Positions 30,672-37,297 of a DNA stretch of 37,297 bases are shown here, piece after piece. Location of the stretch: contig DFIX01000026.1 in assembly GCA_002371495.1 (NCBI GenBank), positions 12,951 to 50,247 of the forward strand, read 5' to 3'. The notes under the pieces are model-generated. The model did not search any database. It was not told the origin of the DNA and saw only the letters and a program-made list of their open reading frames with translations. A program made the translations under genes and the position numbers. The first letter of the stretch is position 1. Each line of letters starts with the position of its first letter. This DNA comes from Eggerthellaceae bacterium UBA3686. GTDB lineage: Bacteria; Actinomycetota; Coriobacteriia; Coriobacteriales; Eggerthellaceae.

Positions 30672-30992
30672 ATGTCAGGTTTGAACGTCAAGAAGGGCGA
30701 CCGCGTAAAGGTTATCGCCGGCAAGGACAAGGGCAAAGAGGGCGAGATCATCCGCGCCCTGCCCGCCAAGGGCCGCGTCGTCGTCGAGAAGGTCAACATC
30801 GTCAAGAAGGCTCAGCGCCCGACCCAGGCCAACCCCTCCGGCGGCATCATGTCGGTCGAGGCCCCCATCAACGTCTCGAACGTCATGCTCGTCTGCCCGC
30901 AGTGCAAGGCCGCCACGCGCGTTGCGCATCGTTTCGACGAAGCAGGCAAGAAGCACCGCGTGTGCAAGAAGTGCGGCAAGGATATCGACTAA
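30672..30992 (+). CDS. rplX: 50S ribosomal protein L24 (with C-terminal zinc-ribbon-like cysteines)
   Basis: A 106-residue assembly-initiator protein at the tunnel exit. NVKKGDRVKVIAGKDKGKEG is the KOW motif. The C-terminal part has CPQC and, about 20 residues on, CKKC, four cysteines that could bind zinc, a form seen in some Gram-positive L24. ATG 30672 is chosen over GTG 30660, which would overlap the GGGGGG ribosome binding site. A 247-base gap follows, by far the longest in this operon, and is filled by element D. Confidence 0.95.
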   Translation: MSGLNVKKGDRVKVIAGKDKGKEGEIIRALPAKGRVVVEKVNIVKKAQRPTQANPSGGIMSVEAPINVSNVMLVCPQCKAATRVAHRFDEAGKKHRVCKKCGKDID

Positions 30993-31001
30993 GGTATCTG
31001 A

Positions 31002-31149
31002 GCGAACGACCGCCGTGCCGCCTGAAGGGCGGAGCGAGGTCAAGCCAAAGGAGGAGCGAAATCCACTTTTCGCCCGATTTTGGCGAAAAGTTAGTTCGCG
31101 ACGACGACGCGTCGAGCACAGCCCTTCAGGCGGCACGACGGTCGTTCGC
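31002..31149 (+). repeat. Structured element D inside the ribosomal operon
   Basis: Positions 31002-31030 and 31121-31149 pair at 28 of 29 positions and enclose a 90-base core. The core contains a second perfect 10-bp hairpin (31065-31074 with 31082-31091). It begins ten bases past the rplX stop and lies before rplE. The core segment AGCGAGGTCAAGCC resembles the GCGAAGTCAAGCC of family B, but the rest does not match. No T tract follows, so transcription can pass. The transcript would carry a stem longer than two helical turns, a likely RNase III substrate. Confidence 0.8.
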
Positions 31150-31166
31150 GGCGGGCTGGCAAATGG

Positions 31167-31189
31167 CCCTCGGGCAAGGTGCCCGAGGG
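31167..31189 (+). promoter_or_regulatory. Second hairpin before rplE
   Basis: CCCTCGGGC pairs with GCCCGAGGG around a five-base loop (31167-31175 with 31181-31189), 50 bases before the rplE start. With element D it makes the rplE leader strongly structured. Confidence 0.55.
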
Positions 31190-31239
31190 ACCTGGGGTCA
31201 GAAATCCCGGGTTTAATCCATCGGAAAGGAAAGTAAAAC

Positions 31240-31794
31240 ATGGCAACTCCTCGTTTGAAGGAAAAGTACAAGACAGAGATTGTCCAGAAACTCGAGAAGG
31301 ATCTGAACATCGCCAACATCAACCAGGTTCCGAAGGTCACCAAGATCGTCGTGAACATGGGCGTGGGCGCTGCTGCTTCCGACTCGAAGGTGCTCGACGG
31401 CGCCGTCGCCGACATGCGCGTCATCACCGGTCAGCAGCCCATGATCTGCCGCGCCAAGAAGTCCATCGCAGGTTTCCACATCCGCGAGGGCATGGCTATC
31501 GGCTGCAAGGTCACCCTGCGCGGCGACCGTATGTGGGAGTTCATGGACCGTCTGCTGTCCACGGCGCTGCCCCGCGTCCGCGACTTCCGCGGCATCTCGC
31601 CGACGAGCTTCGACGGTCGCGGCAACTACTCGCTGGGCATCACCGAGCAGCTGATCTTCCCCGAGATCGAGTACGACAAGATTGACCGCACGCGCGGCAT
31701 GGACATCACGGTCGTCACGACAGCCGAGAACGACGATCAGGCTTTCGCCCTGCTGAGCGCCCTCGGCTTCCCGTTCAAGGCCCGCGAGCAGTAA
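31240..31794 (+). CDS. rplE: 50S ribosomal protein L5
   Basis: A 184-residue protein of the central protuberance that binds 5S rRNA and contacts P-site tRNA. MATPRLKEKYKTEIVQKLEK starts it; VPKVTKIVVNMGVGAA, TGQQPMICRAKKSIAGF and FPEIEYDKIDRTRGMDI are conserved. GGAAAGGAAAG precedes the ATG. In Escherichia coli the S8 repressor site of the spc operon lies at the start of rplE; here the same place carries the large hairpins described above. Confidence 0.97.
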   Translation: MATPRLKEKYKTEIVQKLEKDLNIANINQVPKVTKIVVNMGVGAAASDSKVLDGAVADMRVITGQQPMICRAKKSIAGFHIREGMAIGCKVTLRGDRMWEFMDRLLSTALPRVRDFRGISPTSFDGRGNYSLGITEQLIFPEIEYDKIDRTRGMDITVVTTAENDDQAFALLSALGFPFKAREQ

Positions 31795-31861
31795 GCTTCA
31801 AGCGAACCGTATTTGGTGAAAACCGCGCATAAGCGCGGACAATTAGGAAAGAAGGAAATGC

Positions 31862-32047
31862 ATGGCTAAGAAATCGATGATCGCCAAGGCGAAGCGCGAG
31901 CCGAAGTTCTCGACGCGCCAGCATAACCGCTGCATGCGTTGCGGGCGCCCTCGTGCTTACTACCGCAAGTTCGGCCTGTGCCGCGTATGCCTGCGCGAGC
32001 TGGCCAACAAGGGCGAACTTCCCGGCGTAACCAAGGCTTCCTGGTAA
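31862..32047 (+). CDS. rpsZ: 30S ribosomal protein S14, type Z (zinc form)
   Basis: A 61-residue short S14 with the zinc-binding pair CMRC and CRVC, typical of many Gram-positives and actinobacteria. MAKKSMIAKAKREPKFSTRQ starts it and LPGVTKASW ends it. A small hairpin (31823-31838, CCGCGC ATAA GCGCGG) stands in the 67-base gap from rplE. GGAAAGAAGG precedes the ATG. Confidence 0.97.
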   Translation: MAKKSMIAKAKREPKFSTRQHNRCMRCGRPRAYYRKFGLCRVCLRELANKGELPGVTKASW

Positions 32048-32153
32048 GACGAACCGTTACGACTGGGTGTACCTCATCGTTAAGGCATGGGCGTTAAGGG
32101 CGCCTGTGAACCGAACTGATCGGGTTCATCAAGACTCATAAGGAGAAACAAAC

Positions 32154-32552
32154 ATGACAATGACCGACCCCATCGCAGATATGCTTACGCGCGTGCGTAA
32201 CGCACATTCTGTCGGCAAGGAGACGGTTTCGATGCCGTCGAGCAAGAAGCTTGTCGAGATTGCACGTGTTATGGCCGAGGAAGGCTACATCACGCGCTAT
32301 GAGGTTATCGAGGGCGAGCCTCGCGCCACGCTCGAAATCACTTTGAAGTACGGTCCCAAGAAGGCCAAGACCATCCGCGGCATCAAGCGCATCTCGAAGC
32401 CCGGCCTGCGCATCTACGCTGGCAAGGACGAGCTGCCCCGCGTGCTCGGCGGCCTGGGTACCGCAATCGTGTCCACGAGCAAGGGCGTGATGTGCGACCG
32501 CGACGCGCGCAAGGCGGGCGTCGGCGGCGAGGTCATCGCTTACATCTGGTAG
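32154..32552 (+). CDS. rpsH: 30S ribosomal protein S8
   Basis: A 132-residue protein that organises the central domain of 16S rRNA; in enterobacteria it represses the spc operon. MTMTDPIADMLTRVRNAHSV, ILKY-like EITLKYGPKKA and the C-terminal GIVSTSKGV-like IVSTSKGVMCDRDARKAGVG are family marks. AAGGAG precedes the ATG. The 106-base gap before it holds a weak TGAACC/GGTTCA stem (32108-32129) and no other feature. Confidence 0.97.
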   Translation: MTMTDPIADMLTRVRNAHSVGKETVSMPSSKKLVEIARVMAEEGYITRYEVIEGEPRATLEITLKYGPKKAKTIRGIKRISKPGLRIYAGKDELPRVLGGLGTAIVSTSKGVMCDRDARKAGVGGEVIAYIW

Positions 32553-32569
32553 GAAAGGAGAGATAAGGT

Positions 32570-33112
32570 ATGTCTCGTATCGGCAAGATGCCTATCACCG
32601 TTCCCGCCGGTGTAGAGGTTAAGATCGACGGCACCACGGTGTCCGTCAAGGGTGCTAAGGGCGAGCTGTCCCGCACCTTCCGTCCCTTCGTCACCATCGA
32701 GCAGGAAGGCGACCAGATCGTCGTCAACCGCATCGATGATTCCCGCGACGCCAAGGCCCAGCATGGCCTCGTGCGCACGCTCGTTGCCAACATGATCGAG
32801 GGCGTTTCCGCTGGCTTCTCGAAGAAGCTGCAGCTCGTCGGCGTCGGCTATCGTGCCGCGCTGAAGGGCAAGGACCTCGAAATGCAGCTGGGCTACTCCC
32901 ACCCCGTGCTCGTTGCGTGCCCCGAAGGCATCACCTTCGAGTGCCCGCAGCCGACCGAGATCATCGTCTCGGGCGCGAGCAAGGAGCAGGTCGGCCAGGT
33001 TGCCGCTGACATCCGCAAGTGGCGCAAGCCCGAGCCCTACAAGGGCAAGGGTATTCGCTACGAGGGCGAGTACATCCGCCGCAAGCTTGGCAAGGCTGCC
33101 AAGGGCGACTAA
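32570..33112 (+). CDS. rplF: 50S ribosomal protein L6
   Basis: A 180-residue protein near the factor-binding site and sarcin-ricin loop. MSRIGKMPITVPAGVEVKID begins it, with duplicated alpha/beta domains and the C-terminal KPEPYKGKGIRYEGEYIRRK signature. AAAGGAGAG precedes the ATG; 17 bases separate it from rpsH. Confidence 0.98.
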   Translation: MSRIGKMPITVPAGVEVKIDGTTVSVKGAKGELSRTFRPFVTIEQEGDQIVVNRIDDSRDAKAQHGLVRTLVANMIEGVSAGFSKKLQLVGVGYRAALKGKDLEMQLGYSHPVLVACPEGITFECPQPTEIIVSGASKEQVGQVAADIRKWRKPEPYKGKGIRYEGEYIRRKLGKAAKGD

Positions 33113-33139
33113 TAGCCAGACCGATCGAAGGGATTTCTA

Positions 33140-33514
33140 ATGAAGACTCAGAATGCAAGGAAGAGGGAGACTGGTCTGGCGCGCCGTCATCGTCGCGTTC
33201 GTGGCAAGATCTCCGGCACCGCACAGCGTCCCCGCATGTGCGTGACCCGTTCCAACAACAACATTTACGTGCAGGTCATCGACGACGTCGCTGGCAAGAC
33301 GCTGCTCGGCGTCTCGACGCTCGGCCCCGAATTCAAGGCTACGGGCAAGAAGAGCGGCACCGTCGAAGGCGCAACTGCAATCGGCGAGATCATCGGCAAG
33401 AAGGCGCTCGAGGCCGGTATCACCGAGATCGTGTTCGACCGTGGCGGCCATCTGTACCACGGGCGTGTCAAGGCTGTTGCCGAGGCTGCCCGCGAGGCCG
33501 GACTGAAGTTCTAG
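33140..33514 (+). CDS. rplR: 50S ribosomal protein L18
   Basis: A 124-residue protein that brings 5S rRNA to the large subunit together with L5. RRHRRVRGKISGTAQRPRMC, RSNNNIYVQVIDDVAGKTLL and FDRGGHLYHGRVKAVAEAAR are conserved, and the end AREAGLKF is standard. The basic N-terminal tail is normal. GAAGGG precedes the ATG; the next gene is 13 bases away. Confidence 0.97.
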   Translation: MKTQNARKRETGLARRHRRVRGKISGTAQRPRMCVTRSNNNIYVQVIDDVAGKTLLGVSTLGPEFKATGKKSGTVEGATAIGEIIGKKALEAGITEIVFDRGGHLYHGRVKAVAEAAREAGLKF

Positions 33515-33527
33515 AAAGGGAGTACTA

Positions 33528-34076
33528 ATGGCTCGTAGACAGCAACAGCAGGAAGCCGGAGTACCCGAGCTTCAGGAGCGCGTCGTTTCGATCAAGCGCG
33601 TTGCCAAGACCGTCAAGGGCGGCCGCCGCATGCAGCTGACCGCGCTTGTGGTCGTGGGCGATGGCCAGGGCAACGTGGGCGTGGGCCTCGGCAAGTCCAA
33701 GGAAGTTCCCACCGCCATCTCGAAGGGCGTCGAGGATGCGAAAAAGAACATGTTCCATGTTTCGCTGACCCCCGAAGGCACGGTCCCGCACGAGATCATG
33801 GGCGAGTACGGCGCAGGCCGCGTGCTCATCAAGCCGGCCATTCGTGGTACCGGCGTTAAGGCCGGCGGCCCGGTTCGCGCCATCATGGAGCTTGCCGGCG
33901 TCACCGACGTTATCACCAAGTCGCTTGGCACCAACAACGCCATGAACATCGTCAAGGCAACCGCCGAGGGCCTGAAGAGCATGCAGAACCCCGAGGAAGT
34001 TGCCGAGCGCCGCGGCGTGTCCGTCGACTACATCTGGGGCCGCAAGGCCAAGGCCGCTGAAGTTGAGGAGGCCTAA
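33528..34076 (+). CDS. rpsE: 30S ribosomal protein S5
   Basis: A 182-residue protein near the mRNA entry and decoding centre, site of spectinomycin resistance and ram mutations. ERVVSIKRVAKTVKGGRRMQ carries the double-stranded-RNA-binding-like domain, with GNVGVGLGKSKEVPTAISKG following. The Gln-rich N-terminus (ARRQQQQEAGVPE) is slightly unusual but common in variation. GAAAGGGAG precedes the ATG; rpmD begins two bases after the stop. Confidence 0.97.
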   Translation: MARRQQQQEAGVPELQERVVSIKRVAKTVKGGRRMQLTALVVVGDGQGNVGVGLGKSKEVPTAISKGVEDAKKNMFHVSLTPEGTVPHEIMGEYGAGRVLIKPAIRGTGVKAGGPVRAIMELAGVTDVITKSLGTNNAMNIVKATAEGLKSMQNPEEVAERRGVSVDYIWGRKAKAAEVEEA

Positions 34077-34078
34077 CA

Positions 34079-34267
34079 ATGGCAGAGCAGAAGATGCTGC
34101 GCGTGACGCAGGTTAAGAGCCAGATCGGCCGCAAATACGACCAGGAGCAGACTTTGAAGTCGCTCGGTCTGGGCCGCATCGGCAAGACGCACGACATCGT
34201 TGACAACGAGTCCGTGCGCGGCATGATCTTTAAAGTAAAGCATCTCATTACCGTCGAGGAGCTTTAA
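34079..34267 (+). CDS. rpmD: 50S ribosomal protein L30
   Basis: A 62-residue protein with the L30 ferredoxin-like fold: LRVTQVKSQIGRKYDQEQTL, LGLGRIGKTHDIVDNESVRG and IFKVKHLITVEEL. GAGGAGG at the end of rpsE serves as its ribosome binding site. It is the last gene before a terminator, so the rplB operon ends here, although rplO usually follows in the same transcript. Confidence 0.96.
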   Translation: MAEQKMLRVTQVKSQIGRKYDQEQTLKSLGLGRIGKTHDIVDNESVRGMIFKVKHLITVEEL

Positions 34268-34273
34268 ACGGTT

Positions 34274-34300
34274 AGCGCCGCCCTTCGGGGCGGCGCTGTT
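34274..34300 (+). terminator. Terminator after rpmD
   Basis: AGCGCCGCCC (34274-34283) pairs perfectly with GGGCGGCGCT (34288-34297) around a TTCG tetraloop and is followed by GTTTG. The T tract is short, so read-through is possible. Confidence 0.8.
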
Positions 34301-34354
34301 TGCTCGGACTGCTGCTTGCTCGGCGCCCTGCGCCGGCTGCTGCCCTCCGAGCAA
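34300..34354. repeat. Stem-loop between rpmD and rplO
   Basis: TTGCTCGGA (34300-34308) pairs with TCCGAGCAA (34346-34354); inside are GGCGC/GCGCC and CTGCTGC-type stems. It follows the terminator directly and no gene covers it. It has the outline of the other large stem-loops of this window but is shorter. Confidence 0.5.
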
Positions 34355-34388
34355 GCAGGATGAGGCGCATTCAATATGAAAAAACCTG

Positions 34389-34409
34389 TTGAAACCGTGA
34401 AGGTTTCAA
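34389..34409. promoter_or_regulatory. Inverted repeat over the -35 region of the rplO promoter
   Basis: TTGAAACC and GGTTTCAA are separated by five bases and form a perfect 8-base dyad. Its right half covers the likely -35 position, so a repressor bound here could block the promoter. Confidence 0.45.
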
Positions 34410-34433
34410 TAGTTGTTTTTTGTGGGATATAAT
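34404..34433 (+). promoter_or_regulatory. Promoter of rplO-secY
   Basis: A perfect TATAAT at 34428-34433 with a weak -35 (TTTCAA, 34404-34409) at 18 bases. The surroundings are AT-rich against a GC-rich background. The predicted leader is about 75 bases. Confidence 0.6.
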
Positions 34434-34514
34434 CCCAAAGGTTGTTTTAAGTTTGCTGGCGAGCGAGCTGCCAGCGCGGGGCTGCGGTCCCGTATAGCGA
34501 AAGGAAGTTTAAGA

Positions 34515-34964
34515 ATGGAACTCAAAGATCTTTATCCTGCTCCGGGATCCCGTCATGCGAAGAAGCGCGTAGGCCGCGGTCCTGGTTCCGGTAAGGGCAA
34601 GACGGCTGGCCGTGGTATGAATGGTCAGCTTTCCCGTGCTGGCGGCGGCAAGCGCGCCGGTTTCGAGGGTGGCCAGACCCCGCTCGCGCGTCGTCTGCCG
34701 AAGCTGCCCGGCTTCACCAACATCAACCGCGTCGAGTACGTTCCGGTCAACGTCAAGTTGCTCGAGGAGCGCTTTGAGTCCGGCGATGTCGTCGATCGCG
34801 ATTCCCTCATCGAAAAGAACCTCATCAAGCACTATGAGGACCTCGTGAAGGTTTTGGGCGACGGCGATCTGACCAAGGCTCTCACGGTCAAGGTCGACAA
34901 GGTCTCGGCTTCCGCCAAGGCAAAGATCGAGGCTGCGGGCGGAAAGGTTGAAGAGCCTTGCTAA
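34515..34964 (+). CDS. rplO: 50S ribosomal protein L15
   Basis: A 149-residue late-assembly protein. MELKDLYPAPGSRHAKKRVG, RGPGSGKGKTAGRGMNGQLS and GFEGGQTPLARRLPKLPGF are characteristic Gly-rich basic stretches. GAAAGGAAG precedes ATG 34515; the frame is open further upstream but into the promoter. The secY start overlaps its last codons by seven bases, so the two are coupled. Confidence 0.97.
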   Translation: MELKDLYPAPGSRHAKKRVGRGPGSGKGKTAGRGMNGQLSRAGGGKRAGFEGGQTPLARRLPKLPGFTNINRVEYVPVNVKLLEERFESGDVVDRDSLIEKNLIKHYEDLVKVLGDGDLTKALTVKVDKVSASAKAKIEAAGGKVEEPC

Positions 34965-36256
34965 GTTCACTTGTCAACGCGTTCAAGGTCCCGGAGCTGC
35001 GGAACAAGATTCTGTTCACGTTGGCCATCCTGGCCCTGTATCGTCTGGGTGCCTACCTGCCGGTGCCGGGCATTCCGTTCCATGCGTTCGCTACGGCGTT
35101 CGTCGATCAGAATGCTCAGAGCGCAGGCGGCGTGTCGATGACGATGCTCGACCTTTTGACCGGCGGCGCTCTGTCGAACTTCTCGGTGTTCTCGCTGGGC
35201 ATCATGCCCTACATCACGGCATCCATCATCATGCAGCTGATGCAAGGCGTCATCCCGGCAGTCGGGCGCTGGGCCAAGGAAGGCGAGACGGGCCGTCGCA
35301 AGATCACGCAGATTACCCGTTACCTGACGCTGGTGCTCGGCCTGATCAACGCTATCGGCTACCTGCTGCTGTTCCAGTCGTCGCAGTACGGCGTCGTGTT
35401 CAGCGACGAGGTGCCGCATGCGCTGACGAGCATTGTCATCGTGTTTACGCTGGTTACGGGCACGGCCGTCATCATGTGGATGGGCGAGCTCATCACGCAA
35501 CGCGGCGTGGGTAACGGCATGTCGCTGATCATCTTCATCAGCATCGTGTCGCGCGTCCCGTCTGCGATCTTCAGCTCGATCAACCTGACCGACAACTTCG
35601 GGTTCGGCGTCGCCATGACGATCCTGATCCTGGTGGTCGTCCTGGCCTGCATCCCGGCCATCATCTTCATCGAGCGCGCCCAGCGCCGCATTCCCGTTAA
35701 CTACGCGAAGCGCGTGCAGGGTCGTCGTATGATGGGTGGCCAGAACACCTACATCCCGCTGAAGGTCAACGCTGCGGGCGTTATCCCGATCATCTTCGCG
35801 AGCTGCCTGATTTACTTCCCGGCGCAGCTGGCGGCGCTGTTCAACGTCGATTGGCTCAAGGCCTTCGCCGATGCCGTGTCGACCGGTTGGCTCAACTGGC
35901 TCCTCACGCTGGTGCTCATCGTCTTCTTCGCGTACTTCTACACCTCGATGGTGTTCAACCCCGAAGAGACGTCCGACAACATCCGCAAGCAAGGTGGCTT
36001 CATTCCTGGCATTCGTCCGGGCAAAAACACGACCGACTACATCCGCAACGTCCTGCGCCGCATCACGTTGCCGGGCGGTCTGTTCATCGCCGCCATCGCG
36101 GTTGTGCCTTCCATCCTGTTCTTCTTCACCGGCAATCAGCTGATTCAGGCGTTCGGCGGCACTTCGATTCTCATCATGATCGGCGTAGCCCTCGATACCA
36201 TGACCAAAGTCGAGAGCCAGCTGAAGATGCACAACTACGAAGGCTTCTTCAAGTAG
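34958..36256 (+). CDS. secY: Preprotein translocase subunit SecY
   Basis: The 432-residue core of the Sec protein-export channel with ten transmembrane helices. LVNAFKVPELRNKILFTLAI starts it; the plug region near LLTGGALSNFSVFSLGIMPY, TQRGVGNGMSLIIF, and IPVNYAKRVQGRRMMGGQNT (cytoplasmic loop that meets SecA and the ribosome) are intact. Start is TTG 34958 inside the rplO end, with GGAAAGG about ten bases upstream. After secY most bacteria have adk, map and infA; here only hairpins follow. Confidence 0.97.
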   Translation: MLSSLVNAFKVPELRNKILFTLAILALYRLGAYLPVPGIPFHAFATAFVDQNAQSAGGVSMTMLDLLTGGALSNFSVFSLGIMPYITASIIMQLMQGVIPAVGRWAKEGETGRRKITQITRYLTLVLGLINAIGYLLLFQSSQYGVVFSDEVPHALTSIVIVFTLVTGTAVIMWMGELITQRGVGNGMSLIIFISIVSRVPSAIFSSINLTDNFGFGVAMTILILVVVLACIPAIIFIERAQRRIPVNYAKRVQGRRMMGGQNTYIPLKVNAAGVIPIIFASCLIYFPAQLAALFNVDWLKAFADAVSTGWLNWLLTLVLIVFFAYFYTSMVFNPEETSDNIRKQGGFIPGIRPGKNTTDYIRNVLRRITLPGGLFIAAIAVVPSILFFFTGNQLIQAFGGTSILIMIGVALDTMTKVESQLKMHNYEGFFK

Positions 36257-36259
36257 GAG

Positions 36260-36286
36260 GTTGCGCTGTTCTGCGAACAGCGCAAC
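36260..36286. terminator. Hairpin directly after secY
   Basis: A perfect 12-bp stem (36260-36271 with 36275-36286) with a three-base loop starts four bases after the secY stop. It has no T tract. CCTAATG/CATTAGG (36305-36324) forms another small stem downstream. Confidence 0.5.
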
Positions 36287-36329
36287 TGCTGCACGCTGCG
36301 CGGCCCTAATGCACGTCCATTAGGCGTTC

Positions 36330-36373
36330 AAGCCCCGCCTTGCGTACCTAATGTACGCGTCGGCGGGGCTTTC
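36330..36373 (+). terminator. Two-level hairpin after secY, terminator-like
   Basis: AAGCCCCGCC (36330-36339) pairs with GGCGGGGCTT (36362-36371) and contains a nested GCGTAC/GTACGC stem (36342-36358). Only TTTC follows, so termination strength is uncertain. 36374-36500 shows no gene; a CGCAACTGCTG repeat occurs at 36281 and 36447. Confidence 0.55.
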
Positions 36374-36500
36374 GCACCTACTGGGCGCACCTCAGGGTCG
36401 CTCGCTTCGTTGCCTATTCGGCTAGTTAATCCGATTGGTGGCAAACGCAACTGCTGTGCGCTGCGAAACGCTGGGGTTTCGCGGGCATGATGGTTTTTCG

Positions 36501-36537
36501 CCGCCTGATGTGATTCGCATCAGGCGGTGTTTTGTTT
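36501..36537. terminator. Strong hairpin before the M50 protease gene
   Basis: CCGCCTGATG (36501-36510) pairs with CATCAGGCGG (36518-36527), with TGTTTTGTTT to the right and a run of five T to its left. It may end secY read-through and insulate the next gene. Confidence 0.75.
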
Positions 36538-36556
36538 CGGGGTATGATTAGCGGCT

Positions 36557-37237
36557 ATGGGCGAGCTTTCCATTCCATATATCATCTGTTCGATTTTGGC
36601 GTTTGTGCCGGCTATCGTGCTGCACGAGATGGGTCATGCGTTTGCGGCCTACAAGTTGGGCGATCGCACGGCGCAGAGCCAAGGTAGGCTCTCGTTCAAC
36701 CCGCTCAACCACATAGACCCGTTCGGGACCGTCATCATGCCGCTTCTGCTTATGGCGGCGAACATGCCGATTTTCGGCTACGCCAAGCCCGTGCCGTACA
36801 ATCCGCAGTATTTCGAGGATCCGCGCAAGGGCGACCTGATCGTCGGTCTTGCAGGGCCGGCGGCTAACCTTCTGCAGGCAGTTGTAGGCACGATTATCGC
36901 GTGGGCGTGTTATACGCTGCTGCCGCTTGGGCAGATCGTGAATTCGAACGAGGTGGCACTCTATGCGTTCACGTTTTTCCTGCCGTATTACGTGCTCATC
37001 AACCTCTTTTTGATGTTCTTCAACCTGCTGCCCATTCCACCGCTCGATGGGTCGTCGATTTTCGCGTTCTTCTGCCCGGTCGAGCACCTGGCAACCTACT
37101 ACAAGATTCAACAGTACGCTTTGCCGATCTTCCTCATTGTCGTCATCGTCGTGCCCGAGGTGCTGCGCGTAAACCCGATTGGGGAATACCTTAACCTCAC
37201 GGCGTATAATCTGTTCAATTTGACGTTTCCATACTAG
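36557..37237 (+). CDS. Site-2 protease-like M50 membrane metalloprotease
   Basis: A 226-residue integral membrane protein of the M50 family (compact, no PDZ domain). HEMGH near residue 23 is the zinc-binding HExxH within the first membrane segment, and FNLLPIPPLDGSSI near residue 158 supplies the third ligand Asp in the NPxPPLDG-like motif. Several further hydrophobic segments follow. Such small members resemble the SpoIVFB/YwhC-like group; the substrate is unknown. TATGAT at 36543-36548 lies only eight bases before the ATG, and no ribosome binding site is seen, so the mRNA may be leaderless. Confidence 0.9.
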   Translation: MGELSIPYIICSILAFVPAIVLHEMGHAFAAYKLGDRTAQSQGRLSFNPLNHIDPFGTVIMPLLLMAANMPIFGYAKPVPYNPQYFEDPRKGDLIVGLAGPAANLLQAVVGTIIAWACYTLLPLGQIVNSNEVALYAFTFFLPYYVLINLFLMFFNLLPIPPLDGSSIFAFFCPVEHLATYYKIQQYALPIFLIVVIVVPEVLRVNPIGEYLNLTAYNLFNLTFPY

Positions 37238-37272
37238 GAGCCCCATGGCCTGTCGTCCTGCTACATCTAAAT

Positions 37273-37297
37273 ATGTGAAAAAAGGGTCAGACCCCTT
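37273..37297. repeat. Palindrome family F, copy 2, cut by the window end
   Basis: GTGAAAAAAGGGTCAGACCC and the following bases match the reverse complement of the palindrome between rpsL and rpsG (14281-14315). The right half lies outside the window. Confidence 0.6.

Overview
The window is a high-GC bacterial chromosome segment, dense with genes. A Zn-ribbon S14, a family II pyrophosphatase with CBS domains, type Z-like ribosomal proteins, the S10/spc ribosomal clusters and strong GC bias in third codon positions all fit an anaerobic actinobacterium of class Coriobacteriia, probably Eggerthellaceae. That placement is inferred from protein flavour and cannot be proved here. I see no rRNA, tRNA, CRISPR array, integrase or transposase gene.

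Layout. 1-2.8 kb: the end of rpsB, then tsf and serC, each of the last two closed by a strong terminator. 3.0-6.1 kb: a PcrA/UvrD helicase and a small membrane protein. 6.2-9.6 kb, minus strand: an unrecognised protein and a CobS/MoxR-type AAA ATPase carrying an asparagine-synthase-like N-terminal region, preceded by an overlapping 21-codon ORF. 9.9-13.1 kb: an MFS transporter and a CBS-domain inorganic pyrophosphatase. 13.6-18.9 kb: rpsL-rpsG-fusA-rpsJ-rplC-rplD-rplW, ended by a bidirectional terminator. 19.0-26.4 kb: five non-ribosomal genes (XpaC-like and TelA on the minus strand; ABC ATPase, FtsX-type permease and a trigger-factor-like chaperone on the plus strand). 26.9-34.3 kb: a new promoter and rplB through rpmD, then a terminator. 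34.4-36.3 kb: another promoter with rplO-secY. 36.5-37.2 kb: an M50 membrane protease.

The usual continuous str-S10-spc supercluster is therefore cut into at least three transcription units. tuf is missing between fusA and rpsJ, a five-gene block sits between rplW and rplB, and secY is not followed by adk, map or infA.

The most unusual content lies between genes. Several families of large stem-loop elements (about 100-190 bp) recur or stand alone. Each has a conserved or structured core enclosed by 20-30 bp arms that pair almost perfectly with each other but differ in sequence from copy to copy. Family A has two copies, with six arm positions changed in a compensated way. Family B has three copies. 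Family C is a tandem pair with a perfect 30-bp stem. Element D lies inside the ribosomal operon between rplX and rplE. Element E is a nested set of four 30-bp AT-rich units upstream of the str operon. The paired changes point to selection on structure, either as RNA or as a single-stranded or cruciform DNA form. Shorter palindromes (families F and G) and a 23-bp motif shared upstream of both ribosomal operons add to this.
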